DNA of 38,723 nt from contig MUGD01000008.1 in assembly GCA_002900555.1 (NCBI GenBank), forward strand, positions 1 through 38,723, given 5' to 3'. Shown piece after piece: positions 7,991 to 16,014 of this stretch (positions within the stretch are counted from its first letter, which is position 1; each line of letters begins with the position of its first letter). Made by a program: the position numbers and the translations under genes. The notes beneath the pieces were generated by a model that did not search any database, had not been told where the DNA came from, and saw nothing but the letters and a program-made list of their open reading frames with translations. Source of the stretch: Thermoplasmata archaeon M9B2D. Its GTDB lineage: Archaea > Thermoplasmatota > E2 > DHVEG-1.

Positions 7991-9762
7991 GCCACTCGCC
8001 TCTTTATCAGGGTGTCGATCTCTTTCTCGAACTCAGATTCTATCTTCTTAAACACTTTCTCAAACTCTTCATTGGGAACCTTCCCAAGACGTGCCAGTGA
8101 TTCCTTGGATTTCAACGCGATGATATCGTCCATTTGAACATTTTTCCCAGCAGCGTCATGGATTTTATCTGAGAATTTCAGCATCAAACGCAACATCTCG
8201 AATTGTTTTTTCCCAGGGCAATACGTGTCAACATCATGAAATGCGCTCTGCTGAAGATAATTTTCTCGAATCATCCGTGCCCCCTCAAGAAGCGCACGTT
8301 CTCTAGGTGGAAGGGCATCAGGACCAACGAGTTTGACGATCTCCTGTAACTCTGATTCTTTCTGCAGCAGCGCCATCGCGCTATTCAGCAGGTGTAGCCA
8401 TCCTTTGCCTACGTGTTCCTCCCAATGGGGATTGACTTGTTCAAGGTACAACGAGTAGGATTTCAACCAGTTGATGGACGGGAAATGTCGTTTGTCAGCA
8501 AGGTCCGCATCAAGCGCCCAGAACACCTTGGTGATCCGTAGGGTGTTTTGTGCAACAGGCTCTGAGAAATCTCCACCTGGTGGTGAGACAGCACCCATGA
8601 CAGAAATCGACCCTTCTGTATGCGTTGAACCGACGAGCTGTGCCCTCCCTGCGCGTTCATAAAACTCTGCAAGTCGTGAGGCAAGATACGCAGGGTATCC
8701 TTCCTCACCAGGCATCTCTTCAAGTCTTCCTGAGATCTCTCGCATCGCCTCAGCCCATCGTGATGTGCTATCCGCCATTAATGCGACATCATACCCCATA
8801 TCTCGGTAGTATTCCGCGATGGTGATACCGGTGTAGACACTTGCATCCCGTGCAGCGACAGGCATGTTGGAGGTGTTTGCGATAAGCACCGTCCGGTTCA
8901 GTAACAACTCACCGGTTTTCGGGTCCTTCAGATCGGAAAACTCCCGTAACACGTCGGTCATCTCATTGCCACGTTCACCGCATCCGACGTAGACGACGAC
9001 GGTGGCGTCACTCCATTTCGCAAGCTGATGTAACATGACGGTTTTACCGGTACCAAACCCTCCAGGGATTGCAGCGGTGCCGCCTTTAGCTATCGGGAAA
9101 AACGTGTCGATCACCCGTTGACCGGTGATGAGCGGAAGTGACGGGTCGAATTTTTTAGTGACGGGTCGTGCCTTACGAACCGGCCATCGATGGGTCATGG
9201 TTAACGGTAGGGGACCAGTTGGGGTTTCAAGCTGTGCGACCGGCTCATCAATGGTATACTCACCCTCTGGGTTGATAGACGTTAGTGTTCCTTCCAGCTG
9301 CGGGGGGATTAAAATTCTATGAAGAATAAGCGGTGATTCCTGGACCTCACCAAGCACATCGCCTCCTTTTAGCGTGTCGCCTTTTTTTGCGCGTGGGACA
9401 AAGTGCCATTTCTTCTTCCGGTCAAGGGGGGAGGTTTCCACGCCTCGGGCGATGAAATCACCTGTTTGTTTGTAGATGGCTGGCAATGGTCGTTGGATCC
9501 CATCAAAGATGTTTGAGATAAGTCCTGGCCCAAGCTCCACAGACAACGGCTCCCGGGTCGAGGAGACGATTTCCCCTGGTTTTAACCCATTGGTATCTTC
9601 ATAAACCTGAATGGTTGCGACATCCTCATGTAGCCGGATTATCTCACCGATGAGACGTTCAGACCCAACTCGCACGACATCATACATCTTCGATCCTCTC
9701 ATGGCGTTTGCTTCGATGACGGGACCGGAGATCCGTATAATTTTCCCTTTGATTTCAGACAT
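7987..9762 (-). CDS. atpA: A-type ATP synthase catalytic subunit A
   Basis: The 591-aa catalytic subunit has an N-terminal barrel, the bulge ('non-homologous') region of A/V-type enzymes, the P-loop GGFGTGKT (residues 234-241), GERGNEM, and [34 protein letters not shown]. No intein is present, although some archaeal A subunits carry one at the P-loop. The P-loop reads GGFGTGKT where many archaeal A subunits have GPFGSGKT. GGAGG lies a few nt before the ATG. It follows subunit F by 14 nt. Confidence 0.98.
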   Translation of the reverse strand: MSEIKGKIIRISGPVIEANAMRGSKMYDVVRVGSERLIGEIIRLHEDVATIQVYEDTNGLKPGEIVSSTREPLSVELGPGLISNIFDGIQRPLPAIYKQTGDFIARGVETSPLDRKKKWHFVPRAKKGDTLKGGDVLGEVQESPLILHRILIPPQLEGTLTSINPEGEYTIDEPVAQLETPTGPLPLTMTHRWPVRKARPVTKKFDPSLPLITGQRVIDTFFPIAKGGTAAIPGGFGTGKTVMLHQLAKWSDATVVVYVGCGERGNEMTDVLREFSDLKDPKTGELLLNRTVLIANTSNMPVAARDASVYTGITIAEYYRDMGYDVALMADSTSRWAEAMREISGRLEEMPGEEGYPAYLASRLAEFYERAGRAQLVGSTHTEGSISVMGAVSPPGGDFSEPVAQNTLRITKVFWALDADLADKRHFPSINWLKSYSLYLEQVNPHWEEHVGKGWLHLLNSAMALLQKESELQEIVKLVGPDALPPRERALLEGARMIRENYLQQSAFHDVDTYCPGKKQFEMLRLMLKFSDKIHDAAGKNVQMDDIIALKSKESLARLGKVPNEEFEKVFKKIESEFEKEIDTLIKRRVA

Positions 9763-9776
9763 GTAACTCCTCCATT

Positions 9777-10106
9777 TTATCGTTGTTGTTCTTTCTTACT
9801 AACATCTATACCAACTGCTTTTTTTATCAAATGTGATACAATATCGATATGACCGTCTATCTTCCCTTTCTTATCAGGGATTTCAACAATAATCGGTCGT
9901 TTCTGATGGATACGAAAATCCTTTAGTGTTGCTCCAAGATCCTGCGCGATTCTTTCTGTTGTAATCACCACACCGATGTCATCGTTTTTTATCAAATCCT
10001 GAAACATCGAAAGTAATGTGTCTTGCGTTGGGATCACCAGCGTATGGACCCCAGCAAACCGCAGGCCAGTAGCCGTCTCTTTATCCGCTAGTGCAGCAAT
10101 CTTCAT
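9777..10106 (-). CDS. atpF: A-type ATP synthase subunit F (central stalk)
   Basis: A 109-aa Rossmann-like protein of the central stalk. The N-terminal KIAALADKETATGLRFAGV and the segment DDIGVVITTERIAQDL are characteristic of the family. It starts inside the stop of subunit C (4-nt ATGA overlap) and is followed closely by subunit A. Confidence 0.95.
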   Translation of the reverse strand: MKIAALADKETATGLRFAGVHTLVIPTQDTLLSMFQDLIKNDDIGVVITTERIAQDLGATLKDFRIHQKRPIIVEIPDKKGKIDGHIDIVSHLIKKAVGIDVSKKEQQR

Positions 10107-11224
10107 GATGTCGCCTCCGTGACAAGATTCGGTTGTATCATCTCTTTAGAGAGCTGCTCTGCTATCCCTTTTACAATGACCTTTAGATTCTGTATCTCAA
10201 ACTCTTTTGAGACCAAAAACCGCAGACTTGGACCGATGGTCTGGTAGTTCTGAAGGGAGAGTTCTCGTACCCGCTGCAGAAACGATCCATGGATGACCTG
10301 CTCAAACAGATGAACTGATTTTTCTTTTCCATATCGATCCGATGCTCCAGACAACGCAGAGAAATATGTGGTGCCCTCGACGGCGGTGATGAGCTGAGGG
10401 ATGTCAGGTGCCTCAACCATCTGTTCAAATCGCCATTGTGCAATCTGCTTTCCCTCCCCAAGGAACATGGTTTTACAGACCTCTGGTGGGTATGAGAGGT
10501 GTTTTGCTCGGAGCAGATGTTTTATCAAGAGCATGTCAATGACATGTTTTATGAAATCCTGTTTTGTTTGCTCGCAATTCCGTGGGACGGAAACGTCCTT
10601 TAACCTGCGGAGGAACTGTTTGTCAAACAGAATATCAATCTGAAGCATGTCCGGGTTTTCTTTCGAGAGTTCTTCGATTAATTCCGTATCAAAGTCATAG
10701 GATGCCAACAGCGCTGGCATCGTCTCTTTTGTGGAATGGTTAATCCGGTCAAGCAGATCACGTGTTATCGGGAGAATAGCCTTGTCAAGGTACGATTCTG
10801 CGCTACTTCCCTGCAGTTTTTGTTTTATTTCGTTTTTCACCAGATAGAAATCTATTCGTTGGAGGTAGATTTCGTAGAATGCATGCATTTTCTTTGGGCT
10901 ATCGTTTTGCATCATTCGCATCGTTTGCAGTAAGTTCTGATCTAATGAGCTTTGGATGGATGAGACGGTATCACCAGTGACCTGATAGTCCCGCAGCACG
11001 TTTACCCGGTCTTTGAACGCATCAAGGCTTGTGTGCTCCGCAAGAACCTGTAATTCTTTTTCAATGAGAAATGGATTCCCGATTGCTTCGAATTTTGCAT
11101 TCGGGTAGATGAATTTCACATACGGGGTGAAATAGCGGATGATGAAGGCAAAAACAACGGTAAGAATGCTAAGGATGAGTAGCCAAAAGAAGATGGAGTT
11201 TGGATTAAGGATCTCTTCTAACAC
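10103..11224 (-). CDS. atpC: A-type ATP synthase subunit C, with N-terminal membrane helix
   Basis: A 373-aa protein that couples the central stalk to the proteolipid ring. The helical body (residues ~50-373) is typical of V/A-type subunit C. The GTG start at 11224 is supported by AAGGTGA 5 nt upstream. Residues ~12-33 (FFWLLILSILTVVFAFIIRY) form a clear transmembrane helix, which bacterial and eukaryotic counterparts of known structure (Thermus C, yeast d) lack. Identification rests on position between E and F plus the helical pattern. Confidence 0.88.
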   Translation of the reverse strand: MLEEILNPNSIFFWLLILSILTVVFAFIIRYFTPYVKFIYPNAKFEAIGNPFLIEKELQVLAEHTSLDAFKDRVNVLRDYQVTGDTVSSIQSSLDQNLLQTMRMMQNDSPKKMHAFYEIYLQRIDFYLVKNEIKQKLQGSSAESYLDKAILPITRDLLDRINHSTKETMPALLASYDFDTELIEELSKENPDMLQIDILFDKQFLRRLKDVSVPRNCEQTKQDFIKHVIDMLLIKHLLRAKHLSYPPEVCKTMFLGEGKQIAQWRFEQMVEAPDIPQLITAVEGTTYFSALSGASDRYGKEKSVHLFEQVIHGSFLQRVRELSLQNYQTIGPSLRFLVSKEFEIQNLKVIVKGIAEQLSKEMIQPNLVTEATS

Positions 11225-11233
11225 GTGGTCACC

Positions 11234-11797
11234 TTAGGATGGAAACAATAGTTTTCCAACATGTATCCGGATTTCGTCCTTCTTGCGGTTCAGCAGACCT
11301 TCAAAGGTGTTATCGACAGTGATTCTCCCATCGGCTGAATGCAGGATGATTCCCCCTATCGCGCTTATTTCCCCTTGGACAGCTACCTGTTCCTGCGTAG
11401 CGATTTCTTTGTCGATGGTGCGGGAAACAGAGACGGTGCAGTCGTTACCCAGACGCTTTTTCCCTGCTTGTAACAGCGTGGCGATGAGTGTTTTATACTG
11501 ATGGTCTGGTAAGGCTCGAAGTTTCTCAAGTGCTTGGGAGAAACACAGGTCGATTATCTCTTCCTTTGCGTTCATCATGTCCCGTCGAACGTCTTGTACC
11601 GCTTTTGAAACCAGGATTTTTTTTGCGTTGTCGCTTTCAAGTTGTCCATTTTTCAGCATCGATTCAGCCTGTCTTTTTGCCTCTGCCTTGGCGTTCTGTA
11701 AGATTAGCTCTGATTGTTTCTCTGCGTCGTCCATGATGTGCTTTATTTGCTTTTCCGCGTCGTTGTTGATCCGTTCAATGATTTTTTCTGCAGACAT
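11234..11797 (-). CDS. atpE: A-type ATP synthase subunit E (peripheral stalk)
   Basis: A 187-aa peripheral stalk subunit that pairs with H. It has a long N-terminal coiled coil (SAEKIIERINNDAEKQIKHI...) and a globular C-terminal domain that contacts subunit B. The ATG at 11797 is chosen because GGAAG lies just upstream and because the frame's 16-residue extension is basic and unlike the family. Length then matches the usual ~190 aa. Confidence 0.95.
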   Translation of the reverse strand: MSAEKIIERINNDAEKQIKHIMDDAEKQSELILQNAKAEAKRQAESMLKNGQLESDNAKKILVSKAVQDVRRDMMNAKEEIIDLCFSQALEKLRALPDHQYKTLIATLLQAGKKRLGNDCTVSVSRTIDKEIATQEQVAVQGEISAIGGIILHSADGRITVDNTFEGLLNRKKDEIRIHVGKLLFPS

Positions 11798-11831
11798 GAT
11801 GTTCTTCCTTTTCTTCGTAGTGTAATTTTTT

Positions 11832-12413
11832 TTACAATAGCCCAAGTCCGGTCATAAGCAGGATGCCTGCAAGCAACCCAAAGATAGCGATTGTCTCTGT
11901 CATAACCGTGAAAATGATGCCACGAGCCGCGACGTTAGGGTTTCTCCCAACAGCGCTTATTGAGGAGGATGCGACCATCCCTTGGTTTATCGCAGATATC
12001 CCGGTAAGTCCAATAATCAGTCCGATCCAGACTGCAGCAGAACCAAGAACCGGGCTTGTCATATCCGCTCGAGCAGTCCCACCAAGAAGCCCGGCACCAA
12101 GCATCAACAGAATCGTGGTGAGCAGACCATAGACTGCTTGGGTCATAGGCAGAACCGACAGCACCAGGCATTTTCCGAAGAGATTTGGTTTTTCCGCGGT
12201 GACCGCAACACCCGCTGAACCAGCAAAAGCAAGACCAATCGCAGAAGAGATTCCTGCGATAGTAATCGCAAGTGCACAACCAAGTATTAACAACATTTTG
12301 TTTTGATCCTCTTGTGTCGCTTGGGTTTCCTCCTGGGCTTGCACGATACCTGCGGAGAGAAACATAAGAAGTGACAAGGCCATTACCAGCGTCATGAGTA
12401 TTCTTTTCTTCAT
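11832..12413 (-). CDS. atpK: A-type ATP synthase proteolipid subunit K (rotor ring), double hairpin
   Basis: A 193-aa protein with a signal-like hydrophobic N terminus (residues 1-27, ending AQA), a polar linker, and then four helices in two hairpins. Only the second hairpin carries the ion-binding carboxylate (Glu173 in VMTETIAIFG). The first has Gln92 instead (VLPMTQAVYG). Residues Leu88, Thr91, Gln92, Tyr95, Gln144 and Glu173 line up with Leu61, Thr64, Gln65, Tyr68, Gln110 and Glu139 of Enterococcus hirae NtpK, which bind Na+. The spacing from the second Gln to Glu is 29 in both. Na+ coupling is inferred, not shown. Confidence 0.95.
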   Translation of the reverse strand: MKKRILMTLVMALSLLMFLSAGIVQAQEETQATQEDQNKMLLILGCALAITIAGISSAIGLAFAGSAGVAVTAEKPNLFGKCLVLSVLPMTQAVYGLLTTILLMLGAGLLGGTARADMTSPVLGSAAVWIGLIIGLTGISAINQGMVASSSISAVGRNPNVAARGIIFTVMTETIAIFGLLAGILLMTGLGLL

Positions 12414-12435
12414 AGTTTTTCTACCTCCATTATTT

Positions 12436-14421
12436 TCATTTTTCTATCCTCGTATATGTTCTTTTCATGTGAAACGGGTCGAACGGTTCTCCCCCGCCTT
12501 CATAGAAACGGTTGAAGAATTCGACGTATTGAAGTCGTAACGAATGAACCGCTGCCCCTAATGATTGGATTCCTAGGTTGGCGGTATGCGCAAGCACAAG
12601 CACGACAGGGAACAAGATTATCCCGACAACAGGGACCAACGATGGTATAAGTTCTCCGACGACATTAAAGGCCAGTGCCATGCCTGATGTCGCTAAGCCA
12701 AGGGCAAGTAGCCGAGCGTAGGACAACCAGTCACCGACGTACCCCGTGATGCCAAAAAACCCGATAGGACCTGCATGTTTAAAAAGCAAGACGACCCCTA
12801 TAAGTGTCAGCAGTATCGCTATATACATCATAAGGGAGCTGATTTCCCAGCGTAAAATAAAGACCCCGATGAGGGTGCCACCGCCGATCTGCATAGGGAC
12901 CCACGCGAAGTACTGGGTGAAGAACAGCATCATGTTTTTTTGCCTCACGGATTGAATCAACCCAAGGACGATACCAAGGTTAAGGTGAATCAGGCCAAAG
13001 ACCAGTGCCATGGTAAGGATGGTAAGCGGGTCTCCCAGCGCGTCTAAGGGCAGATGTATCCCAGCGACGGTAATGCTGTAGAGCGGTCTGGTGGGGTCTT
13101 GATAGATGAAACGAGGGATGAAATCACCAAAGAAACTGTTTAGTAGCAACCCTGCGCTAGTGGTGGACACGCCAAGCCAAATACCTAAGAAGCCCCAGTT
13201 TTTTATCATCGGGCTGTGTTTTCCAAATTTAAGATATGCTGCTAGTGACAGGAGGAAAATGACCAATCCATATCCTGCATCACCAAGCATGAACCCGAAG
13301 AAGATGATGAAGAAGATGCCAAGAAATACGGTTGGGTTGATTTCATGGTACCGTGGCGTTGCAAACATCTCAAGGAACATCCGAAATGTCGATGCCCATT
13401 GGGGTGTCTCCAGATGCGTTGGTGGGTTATCAGGATTGCTTGATGGTGTTTCAAAGGTAAGCGCACAGTGCCCTTCGCAGGTCGTTTCTAACACTGTACG
13501 GATGACGTCTTGGTTTTTTTCCAACACCCATCCGTTGATGATATAGGTTGTTTGGGTTTGTGTAAAATTTTTTCGTATTTCCTTTCGTGCTTTTTCTATT
13601 TGGATTTCCTCGCGAAGAGCGTAGAGCGCTTGAAGATGCTCTCCTGCCTTTGTGGAAAGATTTGAGGTGATGGTTTGTGTCTCTTCCTCTAGTGTTTTTT
13701 GTTTTTGTTGTATTTCTTCCAAGGCATCAGCTGGTGAACCAGATGCTGCTGTAAGATCAAAAACAGTGAGGTACTCACGACTCAATCTGTCTACTTTTTC
13801 TTTTTCATTGATATGAGCTGTAAGGATGACTGTCCATTCTTTTTTCTTTCCGCTTCCGAACTGTTTTGAAACGATTGTGATTGCGTCATCAGGCGTAATC
13901 TGTTCTTCGAGTTGTTCAAGCTGTTTTGTCTTACCGGTGATACAAACCACCAAGGGTGAGTCCTTAATATCATCAAGGTTCACGACTACATCTTGTATGA
14001 GAGACAATTGTTTTTCAATCTCCTCATTTTTTGCTTTTTGGTCTTTTACTTGTTTTAGCCGCTCATCAAGTGGTAAAACATCTGGTTCGATTGTGTGAAG
14101 AATGTGCTTGGCATCAGATAAGATTGTTTCAGCGGATCGATTTTGTACCGTTGTTCTCTGCGGTTGTTCCGGGTGAAGGATTGCTTTGATTCCGGAGGGA
14201 GAGTGTTTTGCTCTGGCTAGAATCTCTATAATTTTTGTCAGCCGTGCTTCAAAGGTAAGATAGTCAGGAACATCAGCTGGTATGTCGACTTTGTCCCCTA
14301 CATCGTCTTGCGCATGGTCCTCTTTTTCAATGTTGATAATATGAATAAGCCCAAGTTCATGGAGTTTTTTTATGGCGTCCTCTGCATAATTCTGATGAAG
14401 TATTATTGAGGTTTTTTTCAT
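12436..14421 (-). CDS. atpI: A-type ATP synthase subunit I (membrane subunit a)
   Basis: The 661-aa stator subunit carries the ion half-channels. The N-terminal ~330 residues are soluble and coiled coil-rich. The C-terminal half has about eight membrane helices. The conserved arginine that faces the ring is in VHSLRLQYVEFFNRFYEGGG near the C terminus. MLGDAGYG (first helices) is another family signature. Length is typical. It lies 20 nt after subunit H and 22 nt before subunit K. Confidence 0.97.
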   Translation of the reverse strand: MKKTSIILHQNYAEDAIKKLHELGLIHIINIEKEDHAQDDVGDKVDIPADVPDYLTFEARLTKIIEILARAKHSPSGIKAILHPEQPQRTTVQNRSAETILSDAKHILHTIEPDVLPLDERLKQVKDQKAKNEEIEKQLSLIQDVVVNLDDIKDSPLVVCITGKTKQLEQLEEQITPDDAITIVSKQFGSGKKKEWTVILTAHINEKEKVDRLSREYLTVFDLTAASGSPADALEEIQQKQKTLEEETQTITSNLSTKAGEHLQALYALREEIQIEKARKEIRKNFTQTQTTYIINGWVLEKNQDVIRTVLETTCEGHCALTFETPSSNPDNPPTHLETPQWASTFRMFLEMFATPRYHEINPTVFLGIFFIIFFGFMLGDAGYGLVIFLLSLAAYLKFGKHSPMIKNWGFLGIWLGVSTTSAGLLLNSFFGDFIPRFIYQDPTRPLYSITVAGIHLPLDALGDPLTILTMALVFGLIHLNLGIVLGLIQSVRQKNMMLFFTQYFAWVPMQIGGGTLIGVFILRWEISSLMMYIAILLTLIGVVLLFKHAGPIGFFGITGYVGDWLSYARLLALGLATSGMALAFNVVGELIPSLVPVVGIILFPVVLVLAHTANLGIQSLGAAVHSLRLQYVEFFNRFYEGGGEPFDPFHMKRTYTRIEK

Positions 14422-14441
14422 TTCAGAGGGAAACAGTATTG

Positions 14442-14753
14442 TTATTCCTCCTTTATGGTTTCATTTAAAATGAGTGTGACCGCGTCCGGTATTTTCTTCT
14501 GCGTGTTTTTCTTCAACTGTGTAACCTGGTTGACTCCTTCCTTCTTTATTTTCTTTATTTCCTGTTCTGCATCCTGCTCTGCCTGCTCAAATGTTGTTTT
14601 TACTTTTTTGCTGGTTTGCTCAAGTATCTTTTGTTTTTCCCTCTCTGCAGTCTTATATGCTTTTTCCAGGAGTTTTTCTGCTTCCTTTTTGGCATTTTCA
14701 ATAGAGGATGTCGCAAGTGTCTCAGCTTGTTTTATTTCCTTTAAATCGGTCAT
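14442..14753 (-). CDS. atpH: A-type ATP synthase subunit H (peripheral stalk)
   Basis: A 103-aa, almost wholly coiled-coil, Lys/Glu-rich protein that forms the peripheral stalk with subunit E. It is the first gene of the operon, as in many Euryarchaeota. Identity rests on size, composition and position. A TATA-like box about 25 bp before the ATG suggests a leaderless operon transcript. Confidence 0.88.
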   Translation of the reverse strand: MTDLKEIKQAETLATSSIENAKKEAEKLLEKAYKTAEREKQKILEQTSKKVKTTFEQAEQDAEQEIKKIKKEGVNQVTQLKKNTQKKIPDAVTLILNETIKEE

Positions 14754-14773
14754 GTCGCTATACCGGTATTCTC

Positions 14774-14782
14774 ATATACTTT
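14774..14782 (-). promoter_or_regulatory. TATA-like box of the ATP synthase operon
   Basis: AAAGTATAT on the minus strand is centred 25 bp upstream of the subunit H start codon. That would place transcription initiation at or next to the ATG. Confidence 0.5.
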
Positions 14783-14914
14783 ATTAGTATTTGGATAGTG
14801 ACTTTTTGGATTTTTCTTCTATAAAAACGGTCGGTATTTCAAACAAAAATACATGGAATACAAGGTTTGTTTTCTCCAAAGGAAAGAATAGGAATCTCTT
14901 TGATTATCTCCCGA

Positions 14915-15037
14915 ATGCAAAGTGAGATTCTAAGTAGACACATCAACGGCACAGCAATCATTATGCAATGGCTACCTATACCGGAAATTTCTAATAGTCT
15001 AAAAGATTACATCCGCTGGAAAAACATCGACGGGTGA
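14915..15037 (+). other. 40-codon leader ORF ending in the hydrogenase ribosome binding site
   Basis: An ATG-started frame of 40 codons ends at TGA 15035-15037. It is in the same frame as the hydrogenase small subunit, which begins at 15041. The stop is part of the GGGTGAT ribosome binding site. The gap 14754-15040 is otherwise a divergent promoter region with a TATAAAAA box near 14820 on the plus strand. If that box is used, the leader is about 195 nt. The peptide has no recognisable motif, and this may be chance. Confidence 0.25.
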
Positions 15038-15040
15038 TGT

Positions 15041-15478
15041 ATGGCAGAAACTCTCTCTAAATCATTTAAGAAAGCATTATGGGTGTATCATTGCAATTCT
15101 GGTTCCTGCAATGGATGTGATATTGAGATTATTGCAGCTCTTTGTCCTCGGTATGATGTGGAACGATTTGGAATTAAACTTGTTGGTACACCAAGACATG
15201 CGGACGTGTTGTTGATAACAGGGCCTGTGACTCGGCAACTTGTTGACAAGGTAAAAAGGGTGTACGATCAGATGCCAGACCCAAAAGCAGTCATCTGTAT
15301 TGGTAATTGTGGGAACACAGGGGATGTCTTCTATGAATCATATAACCTTGTTGGACCTATCGATCAGGTTATCCCCGTTGACGTGTATGTGGTTGGGTGC
15401 CCGCCACGACCGGAAAACATCATCAACGGCGTTGCAAAAGCATGGATGAAACTTGAAACCCTGGAGGCAAAGAAATGA
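15041..15478 (+). CDS. Group 4 [NiFe]-hydrogenase small subunit (EchC/MbhJ/NuoB-like)
   Basis: The 145-aa electron-transfer subunit carries the proximal [4Fe-4S] cluster. Likely ligands are Cys23 and Cys26 (GSCNGCDIE), Cys90 (CIGNCGNTGDVF) and Cys120 (VVGCPPRPE), the normal pattern of NuoB/EchC-type proteins. It is the first gene of a four-gene cluster with 4-nt start/stop overlaps. GGGTGAT precedes the ATG. The neighbouring large subunit keeps its nickel ligands, so this is a hydrogenase subunit rather than a complex I NuoB. Confidence 0.94.
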   Translation: MAETLSKSFKKALWVYHCNSGSCNGCDIEIIAALCPRYDVERFGIKLVGTPRHADVLLITGPVTRQLVDKVKRVYDQMPDPKAVICIGNCGNTGDVFYESYNLVGPIDQVIPVDVYVVGCPPRPENIINGVAKAWMKLETLEAKK

Positions 15479-16014
15479 TACGAGATCAGCACTTCACCGC
15501 AGAAGAAATTGTCCAACAGTATCAAGATGCATTTTCACAAAACGTCAGTGAATCCCGTGTCGAACGACATATAACCGGTATGAAAAAAACAGAACTGGTC
15601 CATATCTGGATGCGTCTGAACCGGTCCGTGTTTAAAGAGGCGGTACACCATCTTTTCCAGTTTGACGAAAGTCCACATCTTGCGGTCATATCTGGATATG
15701 ATATCAACGATTGTATCGAGCTTATCTATCATTTCTCCATCTATCATGGGTTTCGACATAAAGAACTTTCAATCAACTTTACTGTTTCATTACCCAAATC
15801 AGATCCAACTATCGAAACCATCACCGACCTGTTCCCAGGAGCCCTTATCTCCGAGCAGGAGAAACAGGAGATGCTTGGGGTGAAGGTCAACGGGATCCCT
15901 AAGGATGCACGGGTTTTTATAAGCGACGATTTCCCACAAGGCATCTACCCCTGGCGACGAGATGAAACCGGCCCGCAAACAATGGTAAAAAACCTCCATG
16001 AGGTGACACAATGA
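15475..16014 (+). CDS. Group 4 hydrogenase 30-kDa-type subunit (EchD/MbhK/NuoC-like)
   Basis: A 179-aa subunit related to the 30-kDa subunit of complex I. It has the IYHFSIYHG...ELSINFTVSL core, the segment PTIETITDLFPGALISEQEKQEMLG broken into typical helices, and a C-terminal FPQGIYPWRRDETGP. It has no cofactors of its own and scaffolds the large subunit. The ATG overlaps the previous stop by 4 nt, and the large subunit starts in its own last codons. Confidence 0.9.
   Translation: MIRDQHFTAEEIVQQYQDAFSQNVSESRVERHITGMKKTELVHIWMRLNRSVFKEAVHHLFQFDESPHLAVISGYDINDCIELIYHFSIYHGFRHKELSINFTVSLPKSDPTIETITDLFPGALISEQEKQEMLGVKVNGIPKDARVFISDDFPQGIYPWRRDETGPQTMVKNLHEVTQ

Noticed and set aside
8983..9063. 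Intein in the ATP synthase A subunit
   Set aside because: The P-loop region is continuous, and the protein has the normal length of ~590 residues.
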